From NCBI GenBank assembly GCA_022827045.1, contig JAJDTQ010000139.1:1-26783 (forward strand): a stretch of DNA of 26,783 nt, read 5' to 3'. Under the pieces are notes generated by a model. That model had not been told where the DNA came from. It worked only from the letters and a program-made list of their open reading frames with translations, and did no database searches. The stretch comes from Candidatus Binatia bacterium (GTDB taxonomy: Bacteria; Desulfobacterota_B; Binatia; UBA9968; JAJDTQ01). The position numbers were made by a program, and so were the translations under genes. This document shows positions 1-7,108 of this stretch, piece after piece; positions within the stretch are counted from its first letter, which is position 1, and every line of letters starts with the position of its first letter.

Positions 1-79
1 TTTTTCGCCGTCGGCTGCGTTGCTCTTCCTCGCGTGGTACCCGCCACTGCTCGTCATCGCGCCTTGCCGACGACAAAAA
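1..79. repeat. Partial palindromic intergenic repeat at window edge
   Basis: The outer arms are inverted: TTTTTCGCCGTCGGC at 1-15 against GCCGACGACAAAAA at 66-79. Between them are two imperfect direct copies of a TGCTC(T/G)TC(C/A)TCGCG block. No gene start or credible protein was seen here. The arrangement resembles a dispersed intergenic repeat, but the element may be cut by the window edge and no second copy lies in the window. Confidence 0.4.
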
Positions 80-151
80 TCCTGCGCAACTTATTCCAGG
101 AAATCATGGGACGCGACACTAGGATTCCTTCATCCATTCGCGGGAGGGACC

Positions 152-1195
152 ATGAGTCTGCAACTGCTTGAACAGAAACCGCTTGAGAACCTGAGTCTGG
201 AAGAGCTTCGAACGCTGTTCCGCCAACGGGTCAGGCCCGAGGCCATCGAGCACGTCATGGGGGCGGCGGAAAGCGAGTCCACCCTGAAGCGGAACCGCAA
301 GGCGCTGGACCGCCTGCTCTTCCGCCAGCGGATCTTCCACGACGTCACCGATCCGGATACCTCCATCGAGCTGTTCGGCCACAGGCTGCGGGCGCCGGCG
401 CTCATCAGCCCGGTGGGCAGCTTCCGGATACTGCGCAAGAACGGCGAGCACGAGGTGGCGGAGGGCGCGAGTCTCTTCGGCACCATGATGTTCATCAGCG
501 GCGCCACCCAGTCCACCGTGGACCAGTGGGCGGAAGGAATTTCCGCGCCGCTGGTGTACATGGCCTACCTCAGCAAGGGACGGGAGAAGGTGTTGAGCGC
601 GGTCAAGAGGGCGGACGAGATCGGCTATGCCGCGGTGGGGCTCACCATGGACACCCTGCAGCCCACCAAGCTGAGGGACCGGGTCCCCCTGTCCTCGGAC
701 GGGAAGCCCCGCACCGTCCACCTGTCGTCGCCGGACGACGTCGCGTGGCTCAAGAACGAGGTCTCGGTTCCCGTGGTGGTGAAGGGAATCATGAACCCCG
801 ACGACGCCCGCATCGCCATCGACGCGGGCGCTGACTGCCTGGTGGTGTCCAACCACGGCGGCCGCATCCTCGACTTCAACCGCGCCGCCATCGAGGTGCT
901 GCCGGAGATCGTCGACGCGGCTCACAACCGGGTGCCGGTGCTGCTGGACAGCGGCGCCCGCAGGGGCGGCGACATCGCCAAGGCGCTGGCGCTGGGGGCC
1001 AGGGCGGTCCTGCTCGGACGCCCCATCTGCTGGGGCCTCGGCGCAGCCGGGCCCGAAGGCGTGGCCCGGGTGCTGTCCATCTTCACCGACGAGTTGAGGC
1101 GGGTCATGATCATGACCGGCACACCCGCCATAGAGGACATTACCCCGGCGCTTCTCAGCCTGGATCCCAACAACGTCTGGTTCCGGGGAATGTAG
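152..1195 (+). CDS. FMN-dependent alpha-hydroxy-acid oxidase/dehydrogenase family protein
   Basis: This is a 347-residue TIM-barrel flavoprotein of the glycolate oxidase/L-lactate dehydrogenase family, which oxidises 2-hydroxy acids to 2-keto acids on FMN. The start ATG at 152 follows GGGAGG (142-147); a longer reading to position 20 would run through repeat-like DNA. The C-terminal half carries the family signature SNHGGRILD (residues 233-241) with catalytic His235 and Arg238. Lys211 (VVKGI) corresponds to the active-site lysine, and DSGARRGGDIAKALALGA is the FMN-phosphate motif. The tyrosine of AYLSKGR fits the second active-site tyrosine. The N-terminal tyrosine (Tyr24 of spinach glycolate oxidase) appears replaced by His34 in EHVMGAAE. 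The protein is slightly shorter than most members, with a reduced loop after residue 170. Substrate is unknown. The RidA-family gene begins 30 bp downstream, so co-transcription is likely. Confidence 0.88.
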   Translation: MSLQLLEQKPLENLSLEELRTLFRQRVRPEAIEHVMGAAESESTLKRNRKALDRLLFRQRIFHDVTDPDTSIELFGHRLRAPALISPVGSFRILRKNGEHEVAEGASLFGTMMFISGATQSTVDQWAEGISAPLVYMAYLSKGREKVLSAVKRADEIGYAAVGLTMDTLQPTKLRDRVPLSSDGKPRTVHLSSPDDVAWLKNEVSVPVVVKGIMNPDDARIAIDAGADCLVVSNHGGRILDFNRAAIEVLPEIVDAAHNRVPVLLDSGARRGGDIAKALALGARAVLLGRPICWGLGAAGPEGVARVLSIFTDELRRVMIMTGTPAIEDITPALLSLDPNNVWFRGM

Positions 1196-1225
1196 TGGCC
1201 GCGACCGGCCACACAGGAGATCCAC

Positions 1226-1690
1226 ATGAGCGCGGAGAACCGTTTGAACGATTTGAACTTGAGCCTGCCGCCGCTTCCCAGGCCCATGGCCAACTATGTC
1301 AGCGCCGTGCGAACGGGCTCGTTGCTGTATCTAGCTGGGCACGGCCCGCTGGGCGACGACGGCAAACCCATCTCCCGCGGCAAGCTGGGCCGCGACCTTA
1401 CCGTGGACGAAGGCTATCAGGCGGCGCGCCAGACGGCGCTCAACGCGCTGGTCACCCTGCGGGCGGAACTCGGAAGCCTCGACCGCGTCCGCCGCATCGT
1501 CAAGGTTCTGGGGATGGTGAACGCCGATCCGGACTTCCAGAAGACCCCGCAGGTCATCAACGGCTTCTCGGACCTGATGGTGGAAGTGTTCGGCGAGAGC
1601 GTCGGCAAGCATGCCCGCTCCGCGGTGGGCATGGCGACCCTGCCCAACGGCATTCCGGTGGAGATCGAGGCCATCTTCGAGGTCGAGTGA
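1226..1690 (+). CDS. RidA/YjgF/UK114-family protein
   Basis: This 154-residue protein belongs to the RidA (YjgF/YER057c/UK114) superfamily. Classical RidA hydrolyses reactive 2-imino/enamino acids to keto acids and ammonia. The C-terminal block HARSAVGMATLPNGIPVEIEAI matches the signature, including the Arg that binds the substrate carboxylate in RidA. At about 154 residues it is longer than the usual 125-130 and resembles the longer YjgF-like subgroup, some of which have other roles, so deaminase activity is not certain. ATG 1226 follows AGGAGA (1215-1220). It lies 30 bp after the alpha-hydroxy-acid oxidase gene and probably shares its transcript. Confidence 0.87.
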   Translation: MSAENRLNDLNLSLPPLPRPMANYVSAVRTGSLLYLAGHGPLGDDGKPISRGKLGRDLTVDEGYQAARQTALNALVTLRAELGSLDRVRRIVKVLGMVNADPDFQKTPQVINGFSDLMVEVFGESVGKHARSAVGMATLPNGIPVEIEAIFEVE

Positions 1691-1698
1691 CCGCGAGG

Positions 1699-1788
1699 CC
1701 CTCACCCGGCCTTCGGCCGCCCTCTCCCAGAGGGAGAGGGGCTATAATCTGGCCCCCTTCTCCCTCTGGGAGAGGGTTGGGGTGAGGG
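1699..1788. repeat. Long palindromic intergenic repeat
   Basis: The block opens with CCCTCACCC (1699-1707) and closes with GGGGTGAGGG (ending 1788). Inside are nested inverted copies of CCCTCTCCCAGAGGGAGAGGG and CTCCCTCTGGGAGAGGG. It would fold into a large cruciform or RNA hairpin between the RidA gene and degP. This CTCACCC/CCCTCTCC pattern is a familiar dispersed non-coding repeat in GC-rich proteobacteria. It may also act as a terminator or mRNA-stabilising end for the upstream operon. Confidence 0.75.
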
Positions 1789-1797
1789 CTCCCGGCG

Positions 1798-1829
1798 CCG
1801 GTTCGACGGAATCGTCGAGCCGGTTCGAC
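1798..1829 (+). promoter_or_regulatory. Candidate activator (enhancer) site pair for degP
   Basis: The decamer CCGGTTCGAC occurs perfectly at 1798-1807 and 1820-1829, a period of 22 bp or about two helical turns. The palindrome TCGACG-GAAT-CGTCGA (1803-1818) sits across the gap. Counted from the predicted sigma-54 start near 1930 the pair lies at about -132 to -101, the usual range for NtrC-family activators. The role is inferred. Confidence 0.45.
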
Positions 1830-1903
1830 CCTTTGGACGCGACGGCGGCCCGCGTACACCGCCAAATCCCTTCAAAACCTCGCATTTCAGCTCTCCTGGG
1901 CGC

Positions 1904-1919
1904 TGGCACGGAACATGCT
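1904..1919 (+). promoter_or_regulatory. Sigma-54 (-24/-12) promoter of degP
   Basis: TGGCACG-gaac-ATGCT matches the RpoN consensus TGGCACG-N4-TTGCW except for the first T of the -12 box. The GG (1905-1906) and GC (1917-1918) are exactly 12 bp apart, as required. Transcription would start near 1930, about 29 nt before the degP ATG. The gene for an NtrC-type sigma-54 activator lies 3.5 kb downstream. Confidence 0.62.
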
Positions 1920-1921
1920 TG

Positions 1922-1949
1922 TCCTTGTGTTCACCCATTTCCACAAGGA
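1922..1949 (+). promoter_or_regulatory. Hairpin covering the degP ribosome-binding site
   Basis: TCCTTGTG (1922-1929) is perfectly complementary to CACAAGGA (1942-1949), giving an 8-bp stem with a 12-nt loop. The right arm contains most of the Shine-Dalgarno AAGGAGG (1945-1951). In a transcript entering from upstream this could hide the ribosome-binding site, as an RNA thermometer does. A transcript starting near 1930 from the sigma-54 promoter would lack the left arm. Confidence 0.45.
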
Positions 1950-1958
1950 GGTAGCTCA

Positions 1959-3434
1959 ATGCTCCGCAACACATTCCGTTCGACAAGCATGAAAGCGTTG
2001 GGCGTGTTCGCCCTGCTGCTCGCAAGTTTCGTGCTTTTCTCGGGGCTCGACCGGCAGCCCCTCGACGCATCGACCAAGGCCGTCACGGACCCACGTCCGG
2101 TCAACGGCATCGTGAAACTGGTCAAGGCCGTGAGCCCGGCGGTGGTCAACATCACCACCAAGGGCGAAAGCATGCCGGCGTCCTGGTCCCGCCCGTTCGG
2201 CCACTCCCTGCCCGAGGAGTGGCGCAAGTTCTTCGAGAACTCTCCCTTTTCCATGCCCAACCCGTTCAATATGCCCGGTACGCCCCGGGCGCCGCGCAGG
2301 ACCCAGTCATACGGCTCCGGCGTGATCATCGATTCCAAGGGCCTGATCCTGACGAACCACCACGTGGTGGCGAGTCGCAAGAACGCCACCATTACGGTCA
2401 CGCTGTCCGACCAGAACGAGTTCGAGGCAACGATCATCGGCATGGATGAAAAGACCGACCTCGCGCTGATCCAGATCAACGCGGGCTATGACCTGCCCAC
2501 CGTGCCCCTGGGAGATTCGGACACGCTGGAGATCGGCGAGAGTGTCCTGGCCATCGGCAACCCGTTCGGCCTCGACCGCACGGTGACGTCCGGCATCGTC
2601 AGCGCCAAGGGGCGCCGCATCGGCGCCGGGCCGTACGACAACTTCATCCAGACGGACGCGTCCATCAATCCGGGTAACTCCGGAGGCCCACTCATCAATC
2701 ACCGGGGCGAGGTGGTTGGGGTGAACACCGCCATCTACAGTCGAGGCGGCGGCAACGTCGGCATCGGCTTCGCCATCCCCATCAACCTCGTCAAGGAACT
2801 GCTGCCACAGCTCCAGAGCGACGGCCGGGTCACGCGCGGCTGGCTGGGAGTGGCCTTCCAGAAGATGACGCCGCTGCTGGCGGAATCGCTGAGCGTCGGC
2901 GAGTCGCGCGGTGCGCTGGTGGCCGAAGTGTTGCCCGACACCCCGGCCGCAGAGGCAGGGTTCAAGTCCGGCGACGTGATCGTCGACTTCGACGGGATCC
3001 CGGTCAAGGAATCCGGCGACCTGCCCATGATCGTGGCTCGAACCCCGGTGGGGAAAAAGGTGGGCGTCAAGGTGGTCCGTGACGGCAAGGAACGGACGCT
3101 GACGGTGAGTATCGGCAAGCTCCAGGAAGAAGCCGTGGCGGCGGCGGAGCAGGGCACCGGCCTCGGGCTCACCGTACGCGAACTCACCCCGGATGCGGCC
3201 AAGAAACTCTCCGTGAAAAAAGCCGAAGGAGTCGTCGTCACGGAGATAAAGCCCGGAAGCCCGGCGGACGTGGCGGGGCTGCGCAAGGGTGACGTGATCC
3301 TGGAGGTCAACCGGAACCCCGTCAAGTCGCTGTCGGCCTATGACCGCGTGGTGAAGGACATCAAGAAGGGCCAGAATGCGCTGTTCCTGGTTCAGCGTGG
3401 GGAGATGACGCGGTTCTTCGTAGCCAAGAGCTGA
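1959..3434 (+). CDS. degP: DegP/HtrA (Do-family) periplasmic serine protease
   Basis: This 491-residue Do-like protease/chaperone degrades or refolds misfolded envelope proteins. ATG 1959 is set by AAGGAGG (1945-1951); the frame stays open far upstream but without a signal. Residues 12-29 are a hydrophobic export signal or anchor. The trypsin-like domain carries the catalytic triad His135 (TNHHVV), Asp167 (KTDLAL) and Ser241 (GNSGGP). Two PDZ domains follow, at about 295-385 and 395-485, with substrate-loop LGV-type starts and GDVI motifs. Length and two-PDZ layout match DegP/MucD rather than single-PDZ DegS. The region at residues 70-110 between signal and protease core is rich in Pro, Phe and Asn, like the flexible loop of DegP. 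It is followed by a histidine kinase and sigma-54 response regulator, and its upstream region has a sigma-54 promoter and a hairpin over the ribosome-binding site. Confidence 0.95.
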   Translation: MLRNTFRSTSMKALGVFALLLASFVLFSGLDRQPLDASTKAVTDPRPVNGIVKLVKAVSPAVVNITTKGESMPASWSRPFGHSLPEEWRKFFENSPFSMPNPFNMPGTPRAPRRTQSYGSGVIIDSKGLILTNHHVVASRKNATITVTLSDQNEFEATIIGMDEKTDLALIQINAGYDLPTVPLGDSDTLEIGESVLAIGNPFGLDRTVTSGIVSAKGRRIGAGPYDNFIQTDASINPGNSGGPLINHRGEVVGVNTAIYSRGGGNVGIGFAIPINLVKELLPQLQSDGRVTRGWLGVAFQKMTPLLAESLSVGESRGALVAEVLPDTPAAEAGFKSGDVIVDFDGIPVKESGDLPMIVARTPVGKKVGVKVVRDGKERTLTVSIGKLQEEAVAAAEQGTGLGLTVRELTPDAAKKLSVKKAEGVVVTEIKPGSPADVAGLRKGDVILEVNRNPVKSLSAYDRVVKDIKKGQNALFLVQRGEMTRFFVAKS

Positions 3435-3460
3435 TCCGATCCGGCTACGCCAGGGAGTCT

Positions 3461-3527
3461 GTGCCCGAGCGGGCACCCTCCTCCGGGGCGATGGGGCGGC
3501 GCGCCGTTCCATCGCCCCTTCCTTTCT
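3461..3527 (+). terminator. Terminator-like hairpins after degP
   Basis: A small hairpin GTGCCC-GAGC-GGGCAC (3461-3476) is followed by a strong one. Its stem is GGGGCGATGG (3485-3494) with CCATCGCCCC (3509-3518), then the pyrimidine tract TTCCTTTCT. The T-run is interrupted, so termination may be partial. Confidence 0.5.
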
Positions 3528-3553
3528 CCCGTGCATGGGCCGGTAGCGGATTC

Positions 3554-3581
3554 TTGCCAAGCTCAAGGCCATTTGTATAAT
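3554..3581 (+). promoter_or_regulatory. Sigma-70 promoter of the histidine kinase gene
   Basis: TTGCCA (3554-3559), a 16-bp spacer and a perfect TATAAT (3576-3581). Transcription would begin near 3588, leaving a leader of about 50 nt with a small inverted repeat (CGGTT at 3590 against AACCG at 3611). This gives the two-component genes constitutive transcription separate from degP. Confidence 0.65.
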
Positions 3582-3638
3582 GAAGCCACCGGTTGCGGCT
3601 TGCCGCCACGAACCGTTTGAAACCGGCCAAGAACAGCC

Positions 3639-5348
3639 ATGAAACGCGCTTCCCTCGTCCCCTACTTCCTCGCCTCGGTCCTGCTGCTGGTGGTCCTGTT
3701 CTCGCTTTATGTCTTCTACGAGAGCCGCTGGCTGGAGGAAGAGCTCGTGCGCCAGGTGGAGGTCAAGGCGCTGGCCTTGACCAAGACCATGGAAACGAGC
3801 GCCAAGAAGTCCATCAAGGGCAATGAGCTGATCGAGCAACTGGTGCGCCAGCGCCTGCTGGACAACGCGCGGGTCATCGACCGGTTGCTGACCGCCAACC
3901 CCCCCGAACGACTGGTACAGCACATCAGCGCCATCAACGACCTCTACAAGGTGGAGCTCCTGGACCGTCAGGGGCGCCCTTGGGTTTCGCACACCGGAAC
4001 CGAGCCGTCCGACCTCGACGATCTCCTGGCCGCGTTTCGGGGCCGCTGGTCCGGTCACGATGCGGCGGTCCATATCTGGGGACGGCTCTGGTCCCAGTTT
4101 CCGGGCCAGGCCCCCCCGCTTCCCCAGAACAAGTTCTGGGAGGACAGCGTCTTCGGCGTCGCCCTGGAGGCCCGGAGCTTCCCCGGGTACATCGCAGTGC
4201 ACGCGGACGCGTCCTACATGCTCAAGCTCCAACGGGAGATCGGCGTTCAGCGCCAGATCCAGGACCTGGGGCGGCAGGATGATATCCACCAGCTTGCGCT
4301 GCTGGACAACGACTTCACCGTGCTCGCGCATACCGACCCCGCACTCATCGGGGTCCCGATGCTGGACGACCTGACGGCAAGGGCCCGCGCGACCGAGCGC
4401 TCGGCGCACCGTATCGCGGAGACCGACACCGGCGCACGACGCTACGAGTTGGTCAAGCCCATCACGCTGGACGACGACCCCATGGGCTACCTCAGGATCG
4501 GCCTGTCCATGGACGCGGTGGACGCCGCCTGGTGGCAGAGCCTCTGGTCCATGGTCGGTCTCGGCTGCGGCATCCTGGGCCTGGGGATGTTCGGGTTCGC
4601 GGCGATCCTGTACAACCAGCGGTTCCACATGCAGGAGATCAAGGCTCTGGAAGCTGAGGTGGAACGCCGGGAGCACCTCTCGATGATGGGCAATCTGGCG
4701 GCCACGGTGGCCCATGAGGTGCGGAACCCGCTGAACGCCATCTCCATGGGCCTGCAGCGCCTCAAGGGCGAGTTCAAGCCCACCCAGGACGAGAGCGAGT
4801 ACAGCCGCTTCATCGAGCTGATGCGCGGGGAGGTCCACCGCCTGAACTCCATCGTCGAGGAGTTCCTGACCCTGGCCCGGCCGCTCAATATGAAGCCGGA
4901 CCTGGTCAAGGTCGACCAGTTGCTGAACGAGCTGACGACCCTCACCCAGAGCGACGCGACGGCCACCGGAGTGGAGGTCAACGTGGCGAACCACGGACCC
5001 CGGCCGGTGGTCAAGGCCGATCCGGACTACCTCAAGCAGGTGTTGCTGAACCTCATCCTCAACGGTTTCCAGGCCATGCCCGAGGGAGGCACGCTGACCA
5101 TCGAGACCGCGGCCCGCGACGGCAAGATGCGGCTCTCGATCAGCGACACGGGGACAGGCATCGAACCGGAGAATCTGACCCGCATCTTCGAACCCTACTT
5201 CACCACCAAGGCGGACGGTTCCGGGTTGGGTCTGGCGATCGCCCGCAGGATCATCGAAGCCCACGGCGGGACCATCGACGTCACCAGCAAGGCGGGCAAC
5301 GGAAGTCGGTTCGACATCGTTCTTCCATTGGATCACGCCCTCACGTAG
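3639..5348 (+). CDS. Membrane sensor histidine kinase (NtrB/ZraS-like)
   Basis: This 569-residue sensor kinase would autophosphorylate and pass phosphate to the regulator encoded 77 bp downstream. A first membrane segment spans residues 7-27 and a second about 305-330, enclosing a periplasmic sensor of roughly 275 residues. The end of that sensor (LLDNDFTVLAHTDPALIG) resembles a Cache/PDC domain. A short coiled linker leads to the HisKA dimerisation domain, with the phospho-acceptor His359 in VAHEVRNPLNAI. The ATPase domain shows the N box (NLILNGFQAMP), G1 (DTGTGI), F box (FEPYFTTK) and G2 (GSGLGLAI). No HAMP or receiver domain is obvious. The ATG has only a weak ribosome-binding site. Being next to degP suggests an envelope-stress or small-molecule signal, but the ligand cannot be read from the sequence. 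Confidence 0.92.
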   Translation: MKRASLVPYFLASVLLLVVLFSLYVFYESRWLEEELVRQVEVKALALTKTMETSAKKSIKGNELIEQLVRQRLLDNARVIDRLLTANPPERLVQHISAINDLYKVELLDRQGRPWVSHTGTEPSDLDDLLAAFRGRWSGHDAAVHIWGRLWSQFPGQAPPLPQNKFWEDSVFGVALEARSFPGYIAVHADASYMLKLQREIGVQRQIQDLGRQDDIHQLALLDNDFTVLAHTDPALIGVPMLDDLTARARATERSAHRIAETDTGARRYELVKPITLDDDPMGYLRIGLSMDAVDAAWWQSLWSMVGLGCGILGLGMFGFAAILYNQRFHMQEIKALEAEVERREHLSMMGNLAATVAHEVRNPLNAISMGLQRLKGEFKPTQDESEYSRFIELMRGEVHRLNSIVEEFLTLARPLNMKPDLVKVDQLLNELTTLTQSDATATGVEVNVANHGPRPVVKADPDYLKQVLLNLILNGFQAMPEGGTLTIETAARDGKMRLSISDTGTGIEPENLTRIFEPYFTTKADGSGLGLAIARRIIEAHGGTIDVTSKAGNGSRFDIVLPLDHALT

Positions 5349-5425
5349 AATCGGTCGAAGGCGCCGGCGGCTCCGCGGGAAGAGACGCCATCCAATACCC
5401 GGAGTCCGCGGGCGACGAAAGCGAC

Positions 5426-6850
5426 ATGACGGAACAGGCATATCAGGACGAACCCGGAGTCCGGTCGCCGAACCAGCGGGAGGCGGTACGCGGGGACCGC
5501 TTCCACGTCATGGTGGTGGACGACGAACGCACCCAGCTCGAGTTCGTCGGCGGCTTCCTGCGCAAGGCCGGCTTCGAAGTCGCGCTCATGGAGAACGCGG
5601 CCCAGGCGCTGGAGCGGTTCCGCGAGGGTCCCTTCGATCTTGTGCTGACCGACCAGCGCATGCCGGAGATGTCCGGGCTGGACCTGCTCAAGAGCTGCCG
5701 CGCGGTGGACCCCGAAGTGGCGGTCGTCATCATGACGGCCTACGGGAGCATCGAAACCGCGGTGTCGGCGATGCAAGAGGGGGCCACCGACTACCTGACC
5801 AAACCGCTCAACCTGGAGGAGCTGCTGCTGCGCATCGAGCGGATCAGGCGCAGCCACCAACTGGTGCGGGAGAATACCGAGCTCAGGGCGGCGTTGCAGG
5901 AGCGCCATCGCATCGAGGGAATCATCGGAGAGAGCGGCCAGATGCAGGAGGTGCTGGACCTGGTGCGGCGCGTGGCGCCCAGCGACGCCACGGTCCTGCT
6001 GCGGGGGGAAAGCGGCACCGGCAAGGAGCTGATCGCCAAGGCCATCCACTATGCCAGCGCTCGAAGGAACGGCCCGCTCGTAAAGGTGAACTGCGCGGCG
6101 TTGCCGGAGACGCTGCTGGAGTCGGAGCTCTTCGGGCACGAGAAGGGGGCCTTCACCGGCGCCTTCGCCATGCGCAAGGGACGGTTCGAGATCGCCGACA
6201 AGGGCACGCTCTTCCTCGACGAGATCGGCGACCTGCCCGCCCACCTGCAAGCCAAGCTGCTGCGTGTTCTACAGGAGAAGGAGTTCGAGCGGGTGGGCTC
6301 GAACCGCGCCATTACCAGCGACGTCCGCATCATCACGGCAACCCACAGGGACCTCGAGCAGCTCATGCGTGACGGGAGCTTTCGCGAGGACCTCTACTAT
6401 CGCCTTAACGTGGTCACCATCATTCTTCCTCCCGTGCGCGATCGCCGGCAGGACCTGCCCGCGTTGATCGACCATTTCCTCCGGAAGTTCGCCGAGAAAA
6501 ACGGCAAGATCATCCAGGGCTTCTCCCGCGAGGCCCGTGACGCACTGCTGCGCTACGACTACCCCGGCAACGTCCGTGAACTGGAGAACCTCGTGGAGCG
6601 CGCCATCGTGCTCACGCGAGACGACGTGGTCGGACTCGGCGAGCTGCCTCTCACCATCAAGGAAACGCGCGTGACCACGGACGGCCAAACCAACCTCTCG
6701 GCAGTCGTGGAAGGGATCGAGCGGCGCATGATCGTCGACGCCCTCAGCGCCGCCGGCGGCGTGCAGACCAAGGCAGCCGACAGCCTCGGTATCAGCGAGC
6801 GGGCGCTCCGCTACAAGCTCCGAAAATACGGCATCCGGGACGACAAGTAA
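5426..6850 (+). CDS. Sigma-54-dependent response regulator (NtrC family)
   Basis: This 474-residue activator of RpoN promoters is the partner of the preceding kinase. The receiver domain (about 26-145) has the acidic pair Asp32-Asp33 and phospho-acceptor Asp76 (LTDQRMPEMSG). The AAA+ domain (about 165-400) has Walker A GESGTGKE (194-201), the sigma-54 contact loop GAFTGA (241-246) and Walker B GTLFLDEIGDLP. A Fis-type helix-turn-helix (KAADSLGISERALRYKL) closes the protein. All motifs are intact, so it should hydrolyse ATP and open RpoN promoters. The start is preceded by little ribosome-binding sequence, and the first 25 residues are a polar extension before the receiver fold. The sigma-54 promoter seen before degP is the obvious candidate target. 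Confidence 0.95.
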   Translation: MTEQAYQDEPGVRSPNQREAVRGDRFHVMVVDDERTQLEFVGGFLRKAGFEVALMENAAQALERFREGPFDLVLTDQRMPEMSGLDLLKSCRAVDPEVAVVIMTAYGSIETAVSAMQEGATDYLTKPLNLEELLLRIERIRRSHQLVRENTELRAALQERHRIEGIIGESGQMQEVLDLVRRVAPSDATVLLRGESGTGKELIAKAIHYASARRNGPLVKVNCAALPETLLESELFGHEKGAFTGAFAMRKGRFEIADKGTLFLDEIGDLPAHLQAKLLRVLQEKEFERVGSNRAITSDVRIITATHRDLEQLMRDGSFREDLYYRLNVVTIILPPVRDRRQDLPALIDHFLRKFAEKNGKIIQGFSREARDALLRYDYPGNVRELENLVERAIVLTRDDVVGLGELPLTIKETRVTTDGQTNLSAVVEGIERRMIVDALSAAGGVQTKAADSLGISERALRYKLRKYGIRDDK

Positions 6851-6876
6851 CCCCGGTAAAACCCGTAACATGGTGC

Positions 6877-6905
6877 TTGACAAGGGATATTTTTGATGAT
6901 ACTTT
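6877..6905 (+). promoter_or_regulatory. Sigma-70 promoter of the rpoD-like gene
   Basis: Perfect TTGACA (6877-6882), a 17-bp spacer and TACTTT (6900-6905), just after the response regulator stop. It predicts a start near 6912 and a leader of about 200 nt. Confidence 0.65.
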
Positions 6906-7108
6906 AGGCTGTTGCTGATTCTCCTCAAGGACCGCTGCTCAGTCTTGACGGGTCCGCAGGGACTATCCCAACGCCCAAATATTTGCTCGTGCCTGTTCCG
7001 CAACTCCTCCGGTAGTGCTCCAGTGGGGTCAACGGTTTTGCGAGGGTTGCGGATTTTTTCAACTATCGAACTGTTGGCTTGCCGGGTGGTTCGAGGGAGC
7101 CTCACCCC
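6906..7108 (+). other. Long 5' leader before the sigma-factor gene
   Basis: These roughly 200 bases look less GC-rich than their surroundings and contain no convincing gene. The open frames here have neither codon bias nor a good ribosome-binding site. A second TTGACG at 6945-6950 has no matching -10. No known riboswitch pattern was recognised. Confidence 0.4.

Noticed and set aside
20..151. N-terminal extension of the alpha-hydroxy-acid oxidase
   Set aside because: This stretch lies in the edge repeat and the family's N-terminus and a good ribosome-binding site both point to ATG 152.
1611..1958. Upstream extension of the degP reading frame
   Set aside because: It runs through the RidA gene and the palindromic repeat, whereas the export signal and ribosome-binding site fix the start at 1959.
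2307..5441. Very long minus-strand open frame opposite degP and the kinase gene
   Set aside because: It mirrors the GC-rich codon pattern of two clear plus-strand genes, has low-complexity His/Arg/Gly/Asp-rich content and no recognisable family.
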